A stretch of 64,000 nt of DNA. It comes from Desertifilum tharense IPPAS B-1220 (GTDB lineage Bacteria; Cyanobacteriota; Cyanobacteriia; Cyanobacteriales; Desertifilaceae). The position numbers were made by a program, and so were the translations under genes. Shown in pieces: positions 8,478 through 17,947 of this stretch. The stretch lies in assembly GCF_001746915.1 (NCBI RefSeq), contig NZ_MJGC01000041.1:62001-126000 (forward strand). Reading direction: 5' to 3'. The stretch's first letter is position 1, and each line of letters begins with the position of its first letter. The notes beneath the pieces were generated by a model. That model did not search any database and was not told where the DNA came from. It saw nothing but the letters and a program-made list of their open reading frames with translations.

Positions 8478-11288
8478 ATGTCGAGTCAGATGCTTCCCCA
8501 GTTTAATTCAGTTGCTCGCTTGCCTCGGAGTTTAAGTTTACTAGAAACTTGGGGCTTTGGTTTAAGCGGTCTTTTCCTGTGGTTAGGACCTGCACCCGCC
8601 ATGCACGCCGCCTTGGGTTCTCAAGCGATCTGGGTTTGGATACCGGCTGCGATCGCAGGTGTATTGCTCAACATTCAAATCAAACACTTAGGAGAAGCCT
8701 GGCCGCAAATGTCCGGCGGAACGCCAAACTATGCAGCCCGTTTATTAAAAGATTATCCCTTTCTGGCTCGATATAGCGCGATTGGCTATCTTTTGGGGTG
8801 GGTATCCGTTCCCCCCATGAATGCCTTTATTCTCACCGATTTAATTCATACCCATTTGCGACCTTTAGGATTCGATCCGCCGGATCTGCCCTTACGCATC
8901 GGCTTTACCCTTTTGCCCTTTATTGTTGCCTTCAGCGGGGCGCGGGCTTTGGGCATCCTACACCTATTCCTGGTCTTACCAGCCCTGTGCTTTATCTTAG
9001 CCTTTTGCCTTCAGGGTATAGGATGGCTGACTTTGATTCCCAACAGTCCTAGCCTTTTGCCCCCAGCAACGCCTCACTTCTCCTTCATCGACTGGTGCCA
9101 ATGGTACTTTGTCGCAGTTTATGCGGCCTATGGTTGCGAAACCGCCTCTTCCTTTGTCGCCGATAGCCGTCGCCCCTTACAAACGCTGCAATCTCTCAAA
9201 TTTGCCGCCGGGTTGCTACCCGTAGTCTATATCGGCGGTTCCTGGGTTTTGATGCGAATGGCAACCGGGGCAGAAGTTGCCGATAGTGCCTTTCTGAATT
9301 TAACCACAGCCGCCCAACCCTTTTGGGGAGAAGCCGCCGGAACCATTGTCACCTTTCTGTTAGCCTCCTGTTGTCTGATGAGTTCGGCGACAGCCGTGTC
9401 GAATTCCCCGCGCGTGTTGTATCAACTAGCGCTAGATGGGTACGCCTCCCCCGTGTTCAGCGTCTCTTCCCGCCAAGGCGTTTTAGGGCCGGCTTTGCTG
9501 TTTACCTTAAGCCTCAATCTCTTGTGTTTGGTATGGGGAAATCTCAGCCAGGTGGTGATGATTACAGGTACAGGCTACCTGATTTCGATGATGGCGGTTC
9601 ACTGGGGCGTGTGGTTGAACCGCCGTCAGCCAGAGGCGTTATGGTCGCATTGGGCGCTAGGCTTTTTGGGAGTGGAAATGGTGGTGTTAGTCGTTGGCGG
9701 GTGGGCGTGGAGTTGGCAAAGCCTGTTGTTGGGGTTAGCGTTTCCCTTGGGAGTTTTGGGAGTTGATGCGGCGATCCGCAAGATCCGCTGGGCGCTGTTT
9801 CATCCGGAGTGGTGGCGGCGCTACTACCGCCGTCAGTCGTTTATGCCCATTGCCGATCCGATTTTATGGCAAGTCAGCACGCTGATTGTGTTGATTTGCA
9901 GCGCTACTGCCGTGGGTTGGTTTGTGCGGGCGATCCTGGATGGGATGGGAAGCTGGAGCAATGCTCATCTCTTAATTCTGCTACTAATGACGGTGGTATT
10001 GGTGGGGGTGGCGATCGCCTGTTGGACAACCTTACCGCAAGTGAACGCGATCGCCCAAGCGCGAGAACAGGCCGAACAATTGTTTAAAGATGCCTCAGAT
10101 GCCATTGTGGTCGTAGATGAAGGGGGTAAAATCTTAAAAGCGAATGCGGCGGCGGCTCACCTGTTTGGGATTCCGAAAAATAAACTGCTCAGACAGTCTC
10201 TAACTCAATTACTGCCGAATTTAAATCTATTTTCTGGCAAATGGCAACACCGCAGCGAACAAAGCTTGCAACGATCCGATGCCACTGAACGCACGGTGGA
10301 AATTGTTATTTCTGAGCGCACGAAGCAACAAACCCCAGAATATTTAGTAGTCTTGCGCGATATTACCGCCCGCAAGCAAGCAGAAGTTGCTTTGCGCCAA
10401 CAAGCGGAAAGTTTGGAAAAGACGCTACAGGAGTTACAGCGCACCCAGTCGCAACTGATTCAAAGCGAAAAAATGTCGAGTTTGGGGCAATTGGTTGCAG
10501 GGGTTGCCCATGAAATTAATAATCCGGTGAATTTTATCTATGGCAATCTCACCTATGCCGATGAATATACTCGCGACCTCTTGGCGTTAATTCAACTCTA
10601 TCAAGAACATTACCCGAACCCTAAGCCAGCCATTCAAGATCGACAAGCTGAGATCGATCTCGATTTTCTGATGGAAGATTTGCCCAGGCTTCTAGACTCG
10701 ATGCGGGTGGGTAGCGAACGCATTCAAAAGATTGTGGCTTCGTTACGCACGTTCTCGCGGATGGATGAGGCGGAGTTGAAGGCGGTGAATATTCATGAGG
10801 GGATTGACAGCACGTTGATGATTCTGCAAAATCGCACCAAAGCTAAAGGCGATCGCCCTGCGATTGAAGTGGTGAAAAATTATGGCGCGTTGCCGTCGGT
10901 GGAGTGTTACGCCGGACAATTAAATCAGGTGTTTATGAATCTCCTGTCGAATGCGATTGATTCGTTGGAGGAGAAGCTTCACCAGCATTTAGCAGAAGGC
11001 GATCGCTCATTTACTCCCCGCATTTGCATTGACACCGAACACTGCTCCCCTTACGTTAGAATTCGGATTGCAGATAATGGCTTGGGTATCCCCGAATCTC
11101 TGCAAAGTCGCTTATTCGATCCGTTCTTTACGACTAAGCCTGTGGGTAAAGGGACGGGTTTGGGTTTAGCGATTAGCTATCAAATTGTAGTTGAAAGACA
11201 TCAGGGAAAAATGACCTGCCATTCTGTCCCCCGACAAGGGGCTGAGTTTGCTTTAGAAATTCCGATGTCTCGGTTAGTCTCCCAGTAG
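8478..11288 (+). CDS. Amino-acid permease-like (APC) domain fused to PAS and histidine kinase
   Basis: About 936 residues. Residues 1-500 form a multi-helix transporter-like domain resembling APC-superfamily permeases (early helix [19 protein letters not shown], then [12 protein letters not shown]). A PAS domain starts near 534 ([13 protein letters not shown]) and a coiled coil leads into the kinase core: H-box [11 protein letters not shown] near 674, N-box [12 protein letters not shown] near 819, G1 DNGLGIP, and [11 protein letters not shown] near 889. The permease part may sense or transport a solute and control autophosphorylation, as in CbrA-type kinases that use an SLC5 domain. No response regulator is adjacent. 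ATG 8478 is chosen because a possible TTG at 8301 adds 59 residues of unrelated, Cys-rich sequence; neither start has a strong ribosome site. Confidence 0.8.
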   Translation: MSSQMLPQFNSVARLPRSLSLLETWGFGLSGLFLWLGPAPAMHAALGSQAIWVWIPAAIAGVLLNIQIKHLGEAWPQMSGGTPNYAARLLKDYPFLARYSAIGYLLGWVSVPPMNAFILTDLIHTHLRPLGFDPPDLPLRIGFTLLPFIVAFSGARALGILHLFLVLPALCFILAFCLQGIGWLTLIPNSPSLLPPATPHFSFIDWCQWYFVAVYAAYGCETASSFVADSRRPLQTLQSLKFAAGLLPVVYIGGSWVLMRMATGAEVADSAFLNLTTAAQPFWGEAAGTIVTFLLASCCLMSSATAVSNSPRVLYQLALDGYASPVFSVSSRQGVLGPALLFTLSLNLLCLVWGNLSQVVMITGTGYLISMMAVHWGVWLNRRQPEALWSHWALGFLGVEMVVLVVGGWAWSWQSLLLGLAFPLGVLGVDAAIRKIRWALFHPEWWRRYYRRQSFMPIADPILWQVSTLIVLICSATAVGWFVRAILDGMGSWSNAHLLILLLMTVVLVGVAIACWTTLPQVNAIAQAREQAEQLFKDASDAIVVVDEGGKILKANAAAAHLFGIPKNKLLRQSLTQLLPNLNLFSGKWQHRSEQSLQRSDATERTVEIVISERTKQQTPEYLVVLRDITARKQAEVALRQQAESLEKTLQELQRTQSQLIQSEKMSSLGQLVAGVAHEINNPVNFIYGNLTYADEYTRDLLALIQLYQEHYPNPKPAIQDRQAEIDLDFLMEDLPRLLDSMRVGSERIQKIVASLRTFSRMDEAELKAVNIHEGIDSTLMILQNRTKAKGDRPAIEVVKNYGALPSVECYAGQLNQVFMNLLSNAIDSLEEKLHQHLAEGDRSFTPRICIDTEHCSPYVRIRIADNGLGIPESLQSRLFDPFFTTKPVGKGTGLGLAISYQIVVERHQGKMTCHSVPRQGAEFALEIPMSRLVSQ

Positions 11289-11294
11289 AAAATA

Positions 11295-11319
11295 GTTGGG
11301 TTGAGGTCCGAAACCCAAC
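11295..11319. terminator. Hairpin between convergent genes, possible terminator
   Basis: GTTGGGTT at 11295-11302 pairs perfectly with AACCCAAC at 11312-11319 around a nine-base loop. It lies between the end of the permease-kinase gene and the end of the leftward SMP-30 gene. Read leftward it is followed by CTATTTTC, a weak T-tract; read rightward there is none. Confidence 0.4.
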
Positions 11320-11390
11320 CCAACCCTGGCTGCTGTTGAGTGACGCTAACGCTCACCCAACTTTAGCAGTGATTGTCAGTCAATCAGGCG

Positions 11391-12251
11391 TTACACCGAA
11401 ATCTGCGAGAGGAATTCGGGAACCCCTTGAATTCCCAGGTTTAAGTGAAAGACAGCGCCTGCGCCTTCCCCTTCATTAGCGCGATCGTCAGCCCCCGCAG
11501 TGGTGACAAACATATCCGTATACTCTGGGCCGCCAAAGGTAACGCTTGTTACTTTCTTTGCAGGAAAGGGAATTCGCATCACCTCTGTCCCATCCGGTGC
11601 ATAGCGGAATAAATGGCCGCCATTCCAACGTGCAGACCAAATATAACCTTCTGCATCCAGCGTCATCCCATCGGGGACGCCTTCATCTTCTGGGGTGGTG
11701 AGGACAACTTGGCGGTTGCTGAGGCTAGCTGTTGCAATCTCGTAATCTAACCGAGAGATAATCCGGGCTTCTGACTCGGTATGGTAGAGATAGCGTCGGT
11801 CTTGCGAGAAGGCCATCCCATTGGAGACATTCAACTCATCTAAAACCAATGTCAGCAGACCATCGAGGTCAAGACAATAGAGGCGACCTAAACGATCGGG
11901 TGCTGGCATCGTACCGCAAAAGACGCGACCGACTGGATCGGCAATGACATCATTAAAGCGGGTTTCTTGTTCTTCAGGAATTTCAGGAAATAAGGTGGTA
12001 ATTTTGCCGTCTTTCCAGCGTTCGATGGTTCCTTTCGTTTTAAACAGTAACAAAGAGCCATCTTGCTGAATGGTAAATCCACCGACCGATTCACCTTGAT
12101 AGATTTGTTCTGAGGTTTGGGTTTTTGGATCGTAGCGAAATAAACGACCTTGGGGAATATCGCTCCAATAGAGACGTTGTTCTTGAGGATGCCAAAGGGG
12201 ACCTTCAGCATTTTTACATTGACAATCAACGAGAAGTTTGGGAGTTTCCAT
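11391..12251 (-). CDS. SMP-30/gluconolactonase/LRE family protein
   Basis: A 286-residue six-bladed beta-propeller of the SMP-30 family, which hydrolyse sugar lactones using one divalent metal. The expected pattern is present: EGPLWHPQEQRLYWSDI near the start supplies the first metal Glu, RFNDVIADPVGRVFCGTM and SNGMAFSQD supply the Asn ligands, and PDGMTLDAEGYIW supplies the Asp. No signal peptide, so cytoplasmic. Length is normal. Substrate cannot be predicted; candidates are gluconolactone or related aldonolactones. The next gene upstream on the same strand is a short-chain dehydrogenase, with 90 bases between them, so a sugar-oxidation pairing is possible but unproven. Confidence 0.85.
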   Translation of the reverse strand: METPKLLVDCQCKNAEGPLWHPQEQRLYWSDIPQGRLFRYDPKTQTSEQIYQGESVGGFTIQQDGSLLLFKTKGTIERWKDGKITTLFPEIPEEQETRFNDVIADPVGRVFCGTMPAPDRLGRLYCLDLDGLLTLVLDELNVSNGMAFSQDRRYLYHTESEARIISRLDYEIATASLSNRQVVLTTPEDEGVPDGMTLDAEGYIWSARWNGGHLFRYAPDGTEVMRIPFPAKKVTSVTFGGPEYTDMFVTTAGADDRANEGEGAGAVFHLNLGIQGVPEFLSQISV

Positions 12252-12341
12252 AAGTTAGTTTAATTGGTACTACTACCCAAGGTCAGGATACAGGATGGCG
12301 CGATCGCCTTTCTCTGTCTAATTGCAGAGGCTGCGATCGCA

Positions 12342-13118
12342 TTATTGAGTAATGCGATGAACCAAGGTGGTTGTTGCTTGATCGGTTGGGACTAAAATGA
12401 CATCGCTGATATTGACGTGGGCCGGACGAGTGACGCAGAATAACACAACTTCCGCTACATCTTGGGCCGTCAGCGGCGTTAAACCCTGATAAACCGTTTT
12501 GGCGCGTTCGGTATCCCCATGAAAGCGCACTTCGCTAAATTCCGTTTCCACCAACCCCGGATCGACTGAACTCACGCGCACGGGCGTTCCGAGTAAATCT
12601 TGTTTGAGTCCTTCGGAAAGGGCTTTCACTGCCGCCTTAGTTGCACAATATACATTACCGCCGGGATAAGTTTGATGACCGGCAATCGAGCCAATGTTAA
12701 CAATGTGACCGCGCTGGCGCTGAACCATGCCCGGAACGAGGGTTCGCGTCACGTATAGCAGCCCTTTGACGTTCGTGTCAATCATCTCCTCCCAATCGAG
12801 AATATCGCCTTCGTGAAGCTTATCTAACCCCCGACTCAGACCTGCATTATTCACCAAAATCTCAATTGCGTTCCACTCCGGGGGCAAATTTGCGAAACTC
12901 TGCTCTACGGAGGTGCGATCGCGCACATCCAGCGCCAGACAGTAAAGTTGGCAGTTAAAGTCCTGCATGAGCGAACGGGCAAGGCTTTCTAAGCGCTCTT
13001 GACGCCGCGCGGTCAAAATTAATTTAGCTCCTGCTTGAGCAAACACCCTCGCACAAGCTGCACCAATACCACTGCTAGCCCCAGTAATTAGGGCGATTTG
13101 CCCTTGCAGCGAATTCAT
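12342..13118 (-). CDS. Short-chain dehydrogenase/reductase, YdfG-like
   Basis: A 258-residue classical SDR. It has the Rossmann motif TGASSGIGAACA near residue 13, NNAG at mid-length, the catalytic Ser in NIGSIAGHQ and the YxxxK pair in YCATKAAVKAL. The sequence after the active site (SSVDPGLVETEF, then ARPAHVNISDVILVPTDQ) resembles YdfG-type NADP-dependent 3-hydroxyacid or serine dehydrogenases. The start at 13116-13118 has GAGAGGTG just upstream; an earlier in-frame ATG would add 28 residues unlike the family. Exact substrate unknown. Confidence 0.85.
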   Translation of the reverse strand: MNSLQGQIALITGASSGIGAACARVFAQAGAKLILTARRQERLESLARSLMQDFNCQLYCLALDVRDRTSVEQSFANLPPEWNAIEILVNNAGLSRGLDKLHEGDILDWEEMIDTNVKGLLYVTRTLVPGMVQRQRGHIVNIGSIAGHQTYPGGNVYCATKAAVKALSEGLKQDLLGTPVRVSSVDPGLVETEFSEVRFHGDTERAKTVYQGLTPLTAQDVAEVVLFCVTRPAHVNISDVILVPTDQATTTLVHRITQ

Positions 13119-13518
13119 CACGCACCTCTCATCCTTGAGCCGAATAATCCCCCTCAGTTTAATAGAACCTGGATGGCTAGAGCGATCGCCCATCCGTGCC
13201 ACAGGATATCTAAACTCATTGGGGCTTGCTCTGGAAGAAGTTTTTCTAGATCTGCGCTAATTGAGGCGATCGCAGTGACCCCTGTCACCATCGTCATCTA
13301 TCTTAAGACAGAGAATCAACATGAGGGAGATTTTTAACAGGTGAGGTTATCATAAGTCAGTCAGCCTTGCCGCCCTCTGCCTCAATATCAGCCGCCCAAG
13401 TCATTGTAGGCAACGTTTCATAACGAGTAGAGAGGAGCGAGTCGGTAACGCCTAGTAGCGGTTTCTTTGCGCCCTCTCTTCCGCTGTTAGGCAACATAGC
13501 GACTAGAGCGAATTAGCA
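13119..13518. promoter_or_regulatory. Divergent intergenic region with leader hairpin
   Basis: A 400-base region between the leftward SDR gene and the rightward signalling operon, so it should hold promoters for both. No gene is visible. GCCTAGTAGCGG at 13450-13461 is complementary at 10 of 12 positions to CCGCTGTTAGGC at 13481-13492, making an imperfect hairpin 27 bases before the kinase start codon. It could be a leader structure; no known riboswitch is recognised. Confidence 0.35.
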
Positions 13519-15078
13519 ATGATTAAAGAAAACTTAAACGGGTTCCAAGGGAATGCTGAGGCAGCACTGCGGGAAACAGAGCGGCGTTTTCGGGCAATTT
13601 TCGATCGAACTGTTCAGTTTATGGGGCTGCTCAACTTCGATGGAACGGTATTAGAACTCAACTTAATGGCGCAGCGATTATTGCAACAATCGATTGGAGA
13701 ATTGGTGTATCATCCGCTGTGGATGGCTGAAGTTTGGCGAGGGACGCCTCAACAGTCTAAGTTACAACAGGCGATCGCGCTGGCAGCTCAAGGCGAACTC
13801 ATCCATTATGAAGCCGAAATTGAGATCGCAGGACGCGAGACAATCATCTTAGAGCTATCTCTACAGCCGGTTAAAGACGAGAGCGATCGCATTGTCTCCA
13901 TTGTCGTTCAAGGTCACGATATTACCAACCGCAAACAGGTAGAAGTAGAATTGCGACAGGCGCGAGAAATCTTACAACAAAATAATCAAGCCCTAGAAAT
14001 GATGGTGGAAGAACGCACCGCCGCCCTCATGGAAGCCAACTGGCAACTGCAAGCCGAAATTCGGGAACGCGAGGAAATTGAAGCCCAATTGCGTCACAGC
14101 GAACAACGCTACCGCACCCTCGTCCAAAACTTTCCCAATGGAGCCGTTTGTCTGTTTGATGCTGATTTGCGTTTCTCCGTCGCTGATGGCTTAGAATTGC
14201 CGCCCTTTGCGTGCAAGCGCTGGGAAGGAAAAACCATTTACGAACTGTTCTCGGCTGAACTGTGCAGCTCTCTAGAAGCTCATCTGCAAGCCGCTTTACA
14301 AGGTCAAAATTCCATTTGCGAAGTTCCCCTTGCAGAACAATTTTATTGGCTTTATACCCTTCCCGTCCGCGATCGACAAGGGCAAGTCATCGCTGGCATG
14401 TTAATGACTCAGAACATGACAAGCCGCCGCCAGATGGAAGACAAACTCAAGCAATCTCTGAAAGAAAAAGAGGTCTTGCTCAAGGAAATCCACCATCGGG
14501 TCAAAAACAACCTTCAAGTCATTTCTAGCCTGTTAAAGCTTCAGTCAGGGTACATTAAAGACGAAAATACGATTGCCCTCTTTAAGGATAGCTATAACCG
14601 CGTTCGCTCAATGGCCTTAATTCACGAAAAACTCTATCGTTCCCAGGATTTAGGGCGCATTGACGTTCCCGACTACATTCACACCCTGACGGGCAACCTG
14701 ATCAAGTCTTATGTCATGCTAGCCAATACCATTCAGCTAGAATTAAATATTGAAAAGGTGCTGCTAGATGTTGATACGGCTATCCCCTGCGGCTTAATGA
14801 TTAACGAGCTGGTTTCTAATTGCCTTAAGTATGCTTTTCCTAAAGGGGATTCAGGTAAAATTCAGGTAGACTTTGGCTCGGTTGACGAGCAGTATTTTCA
14901 ATTAAGCGTTCGAGACAATGGGATTGGCTTACCCAAAGACTTTGATTTTGAAACAGCCGATTCCTTGGGCTTGCAGCTAGTGGTTAACCTGACTGAACAA
15001 TTAGAGGGCACGCTTCAGATAGACTGTGAATCTGGAACCTGCATTACCATTCGATTTCCCTCCCGGCTAAAACTTTGA
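13519..15078 (+). CDS. PAS-PAS sensor histidine kinase, HisKA_2 type
   Basis: A 519-residue soluble kinase. A PAS domain occupies about residues 20-145, a coiled coil (EERTAALMEANWQLQAEIRE) leads to a second PAS at about 195-310, then the phosphoacceptor helix IHHRVKNNLQVISSLLKLQ near 322 and an ATPase domain with MINELVSNCLKYAFP and VRDNGIGLPKD. HRVKNNLQ marks the HisKA_2 family, in contrast with the HisKA kinases around it. No membrane segment, so a cytoplasmic signal is sensed. It is the first gene of a four-gene rightward cluster; the REC-kinase follows after seven bases and is the obvious partner. Confidence 0.9.
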   Translation: MIKENLNGFQGNAEAALRETERRFRAIFDRTVQFMGLLNFDGTVLELNLMAQRLLQQSIGELVYHPLWMAEVWRGTPQQSKLQQAIALAAQGELIHYEAEIEIAGRETIILELSLQPVKDESDRIVSIVVQGHDITNRKQVEVELRQAREILQQNNQALEMMVEERTAALMEANWQLQAEIREREEIEAQLRHSEQRYRTLVQNFPNGAVCLFDADLRFSVADGLELPPFACKRWEGKTIYELFSAELCSSLEAHLQAALQGQNSICEVPLAEQFYWLYTLPVRDRQGQVIAGMLMTQNMTSRRQMEDKLKQSLKEKEVLLKEIHHRVKNNLQVISSLLKLQSGYIKDENTIALFKDSYNRVRSMALIHEKLYRSQDLGRIDVPDYIHTLTGNLIKSYVMLANTIQLELNIEKVLLDVDTAIPCGLMINELVSNCLKYAFPKGDSGKIQVDFGSVDEQYFQLSVRDNGIGLPKDFDFETADSLGLQLVVNLTEQLEGTLQIDCESGTCITIRFPSRLKL

Positions 15079-15085
15079 TGAATTT

Positions 15086-16189
15086 ATGAAGAAAACCAAA
15101 ATCTTAATTGTTGAAGATGAAACCATTATTGCAATGGATATTCGCAGCAGTCTAGAGAGCATGGGTTATCACGTTGTTGGCATTGCTACAACTGGCGAGT
15201 CGGCGATTCAAAAGGTTAAAGATAGTCAACCCGATCTAGTATTGATGGATATTAATATCCGAGGAGAAATTGACGGGATTCAAACCGCAGAACAGATTAA
15301 GATAGAACGTCAAACTCCGATTATTTATCTCACCGCTCATACCGATATTGCAACATTAACCCGCGCTAAGGCGACTGAACCCTTTGGCTATATTGTTAAG
15401 CCTTTTGAAGAACAAGATTTATATACCACAGTAGAAATTGCTTTATCGCGGGCTAAAGCTGAAGCTGAAGTGCTGAACTCTTTAGAAAAAGAAAAGGAAA
15501 TCAACGAACTAAAATCGCGATTTGTTTCAATGGTCTCCCATGAATTTAGAACCCCTTTATCAACAATTTTATTCTCAGCAGGTTTATTAGAAAAATATGG
15601 AGAAAAATGGGGAAAGGAAAAACACCTCATTCACCTGCGCCGCATTCAAACAGCCGTTCAGCAAATGACCACTTTACTAGAAGATGTTTTGTTATTGGGG
15701 AAGGCTGAAGCGAACCGTTTAGAGTTCAAGCCTATCACTTTAAATATCCGAGATTTTTGTGCTGATTTAATGGATGAGCTACAACTAATCGACAACGCTC
15801 AACATCAATTTGTTTTGAGCGATCGCTTAACTCAAAGCCATGAAGTGTTTCTGGATGAAAGGCTGCTCAGAATTATACTATCTAACCTCCTTTCTAATGC
15901 GATTAAATACTCGAAAGAAGGGAAGGAAATTGAGTTAGAAATCAGCCGAGATGAGCAAGGGATATGCTTTCAAGTAAAAGATGGAGGAATTGGAATTCCA
16001 GAAGCCGATCGCAAGCATTTATTTCAAATGTTTCATCGCGCCCAAAATGTGGGGGAAATTTCAGGAACGGGATTGGGTTTAGCCATTGTTAAACGTGCTG
16101 TCGATCTCCATAAAGGCGAGATTAGTTTAGAGAGTCAAGAGGGTGTAGGTACCATTTTTAGAGTCCGTTTACCTTTAAACGAGCAATGA
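15086..16189 (+). CDS. Response regulator-histidine kinase hybrid (REC-HisKA-HATPase)
   Basis: A 367-residue protein. The receiver domain covers residues 1-120, with acidic pocket EDE at 10-12, phospho-acceptor D55 in LVLMDINIRG and the conserved Lys in YIVKPFEEQ. A kinase core follows, with H-box MVSHEFRTPLSTI (His about 152), N-box NLLSNAIKYSKEG, G1 DGGIGIPEAD and G2 [12 protein letters not shown]. The REC-first order with no sensor domain suggests a relay that takes phosphate from the kinase before it. Its last four bases overlap the next start (ATGA), implying translational coupling. Confidence 0.9.
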   Translation: MKKTKILIVEDETIIAMDIRSSLESMGYHVVGIATTGESAIQKVKDSQPDLVLMDINIRGEIDGIQTAEQIKIERQTPIIYLTAHTDIATLTRAKATEPFGYIVKPFEEQDLYTTVEIALSRAKAEAEVLNSLEKEKEINELKSRFVSMVSHEFRTPLSTILFSAGLLEKYGEKWGKEKHLIHLRRIQTAVQQMTTLLEDVLLLGKAEANRLEFKPITLNIRDFCADLMDELQLIDNAQHQFVLSDRLTQSHEVFLDERLLRIILSNLLSNAIKYSKEGKEIELEISRDEQGICFQVKDGGIGIPEADRKHLFQMFHRAQNVGEISGTGLGLAIVKRAVDLHKGEISLESQEGVGTIFRVRLPLNEQ

Positions 16190-17931
16190 GTAAAATTTTA
16201 ATCATTGAAGACGAACTTCCCATTCGAGCCAATATTCTAGAATTGCTCGAAGCTGAAGATTTTGAGGTTTTAGAAGCTGCGAATGGACAAGAGGGGGTTA
16301 ATCTGGCGAAACAGCATCAACCCGACCTAATTTTATGCGATATTATGATGCCTATTTTGAATGGCTATGAGGTATTAAAGCTTTTACAAGAAGATAGCGA
16401 AACGGCGATTATTCCGGTTATTTTATTAACTGCCAAAGCGGATAATTTGGATATTCGTCGAGGAATGCAATTGGGGGCTGATGATTATTTAACAAAGCCT
16501 TGCACTCCCGATGAGTTGCTCCAAGCTGTTGAAATGCGTTTAGCAAAACAGCAGGCATTAAAAGCACGTTATGTACAGGCGATCGCGCACGTTGAAGAGC
16601 AGTTAAATCACCATTTAAATTATGATGGGTTAACCGCATTACCCAATCGCTTGCAATTACGCGAACAGTTCGATCGACTCACCCAAAAATTAGGCGCTAC
16701 CGGGCTAGTTACCGTTCTCTATTTAGGTTTGGATCGCTTTCATCGCATTAATGAAACCTGGGGGTATGCTTTTGGCGATCGCCTTTTGCAAGCCCTCGCC
16801 CAACGGCTGCTAAGTTGGGTAAAGCCACAAAAGTTTATTGCTCGAATTTATGACGATCAATTTGCCTTAATTCTCGCCGATCGAGTCACTAACGATGAAA
16901 TTAGAGAATTGGTTAATTTTCTCGGTCAATCCTTTAGAATTGAAGAACAAGAAATCTTTATTTCCTTTAGCATTGGCATTGCTTTTTATCCCGATGATGG
17001 CGCGATCCTCGATCCCTTGCTGCAAAATGCCTTATTAGCGATGAGACAAGCAAAGCTGCTAGGGGGAAATCAGATTCAATTTTATAATCCTAACCTATCG
17101 CTCAACTGTCGCGAATATTTGGTTCTCGAAACTGACTTGCGATCGGCTTTATCGCGAAACGAGTTTGAACTTTACTACCAACCGCAGCTTTGCTTAAAAA
17201 CACAACAAATTGTTGGTGCAGAAGTGCTTTTGCGATGGCATCATTCCCAGCGGGGATTAATTTCTCCCAAAACCTTCTTACCCATTGCTGAAGAGATAGA
17301 AGCAATTTTTCCGATTGGCGATTGGGTTTTAGAAACCGCCACCCAACAGGCTAAACTTTGGCAGCAATTCGGCAATCCTGAATTTAGGATAGCGGTCAAC
17401 TTATCCGCTCGCCAGTTTTTCCATCCCCAACTTTGCCAGCGGTTAACCCAAATCCTACAAAAGACGGAGTTTAATCCCCAGTGTTTAGAGCTAGAATTAA
17501 CAGAAAATGTCGTTGTCCAGAATCCTGAAGTCGCGATCGCAATTCTGGGTTCCCTCAAAGATTTGGGGTTCAAGGTTGCCTTAGACGATTTCGGGACGGG
17601 TTATTCTTCCCTAAGCTATCTGCAAAGATTTGCCTTTAATATTCTCAAAATCGATCGCTGCTTTATCGAACAAATTGCTTGCGATGCCAAAAATAAAGCC
17701 CTGACAACTGCTATCCTCCAAATGGCTCGCCAACTTGAACTGCAAGTAGTAGCTGAGGGAGTAGAAACCCCTGAAGAACTAGACTTTCTCAAGCAGCAAG
17801 ACTGCGATCTCGTTCAAGGTCATTTCATTTGTCCCCCTTTAAGCGCCCCAGACTTTGACAACTGGCTGAGACAAAACAGCAGCGTATCCGTCTTAGACTT
17901 TAGCCTTGAGAGCTTACCGGAGATTCGATAA
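16186..17931 (+). CDS. REC-GGDEF(degenerate)-EAL response regulator
   Basis: A 581-residue protein. The receiver domain has D52 in LILCDIMMP. A GGDEF-fold domain covers about residues 150-300, but its active-site loop reads YDDQF instead of GGDEF, so cyclase activity is unlikely. The EAL domain starts near 340 with AEVLLRWHH (EVL for EAL, catalytic Glu kept) and contains LELTENVVVQ, DDFGTGYSSLSYL and the later AEGVETPEEL, so c-di-GMP phosphodiesterase activity is expected. It overlaps the previous gene by four bases. The likely output is phosphorylation-controlled c-di-GMP breakdown. Confidence 0.9.
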   Translation: MSKILIIEDELPIRANILELLEAEDFEVLEAANGQEGVNLAKQHQPDLILCDIMMPILNGYEVLKLLQEDSETAIIPVILLTAKADNLDIRRGMQLGADDYLTKPCTPDELLQAVEMRLAKQQALKARYVQAIAHVEEQLNHHLNYDGLTALPNRLQLREQFDRLTQKLGATGLVTVLYLGLDRFHRINETWGYAFGDRLLQALAQRLLSWVKPQKFIARIYDDQFALILADRVTNDEIRELVNFLGQSFRIEEQEIFISFSIGIAFYPDDGAILDPLLQNALLAMRQAKLLGGNQIQFYNPNLSLNCREYLVLETDLRSALSRNEFELYYQPQLCLKTQQIVGAEVLLRWHHSQRGLISPKTFLPIAEEIEAIFPIGDWVLETATQQAKLWQQFGNPEFRIAVNLSARQFFHPQLCQRLTQILQKTEFNPQCLELELTENVVVQNPEVAIAILGSLKDLGFKVALDDFGTGYSSLSYLQRFAFNILKIDRCFIEQIACDAKNKALTTAILQMARQLELQVVAEGVETPEELDFLKQQDCDLVQGHFICPPLSAPDFDNWLRQNSSVSVLDFSLESLPEIR

Positions 17932-17947
17932 AACATCCCAAAAGACG

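Noticed and set aside
16186..17931. Diguanylate cyclase activity for the REC-GGDEF-EAL protein
   Set aside because: The active-site loop is YDDQF; only the EAL half has its catalytic residues.
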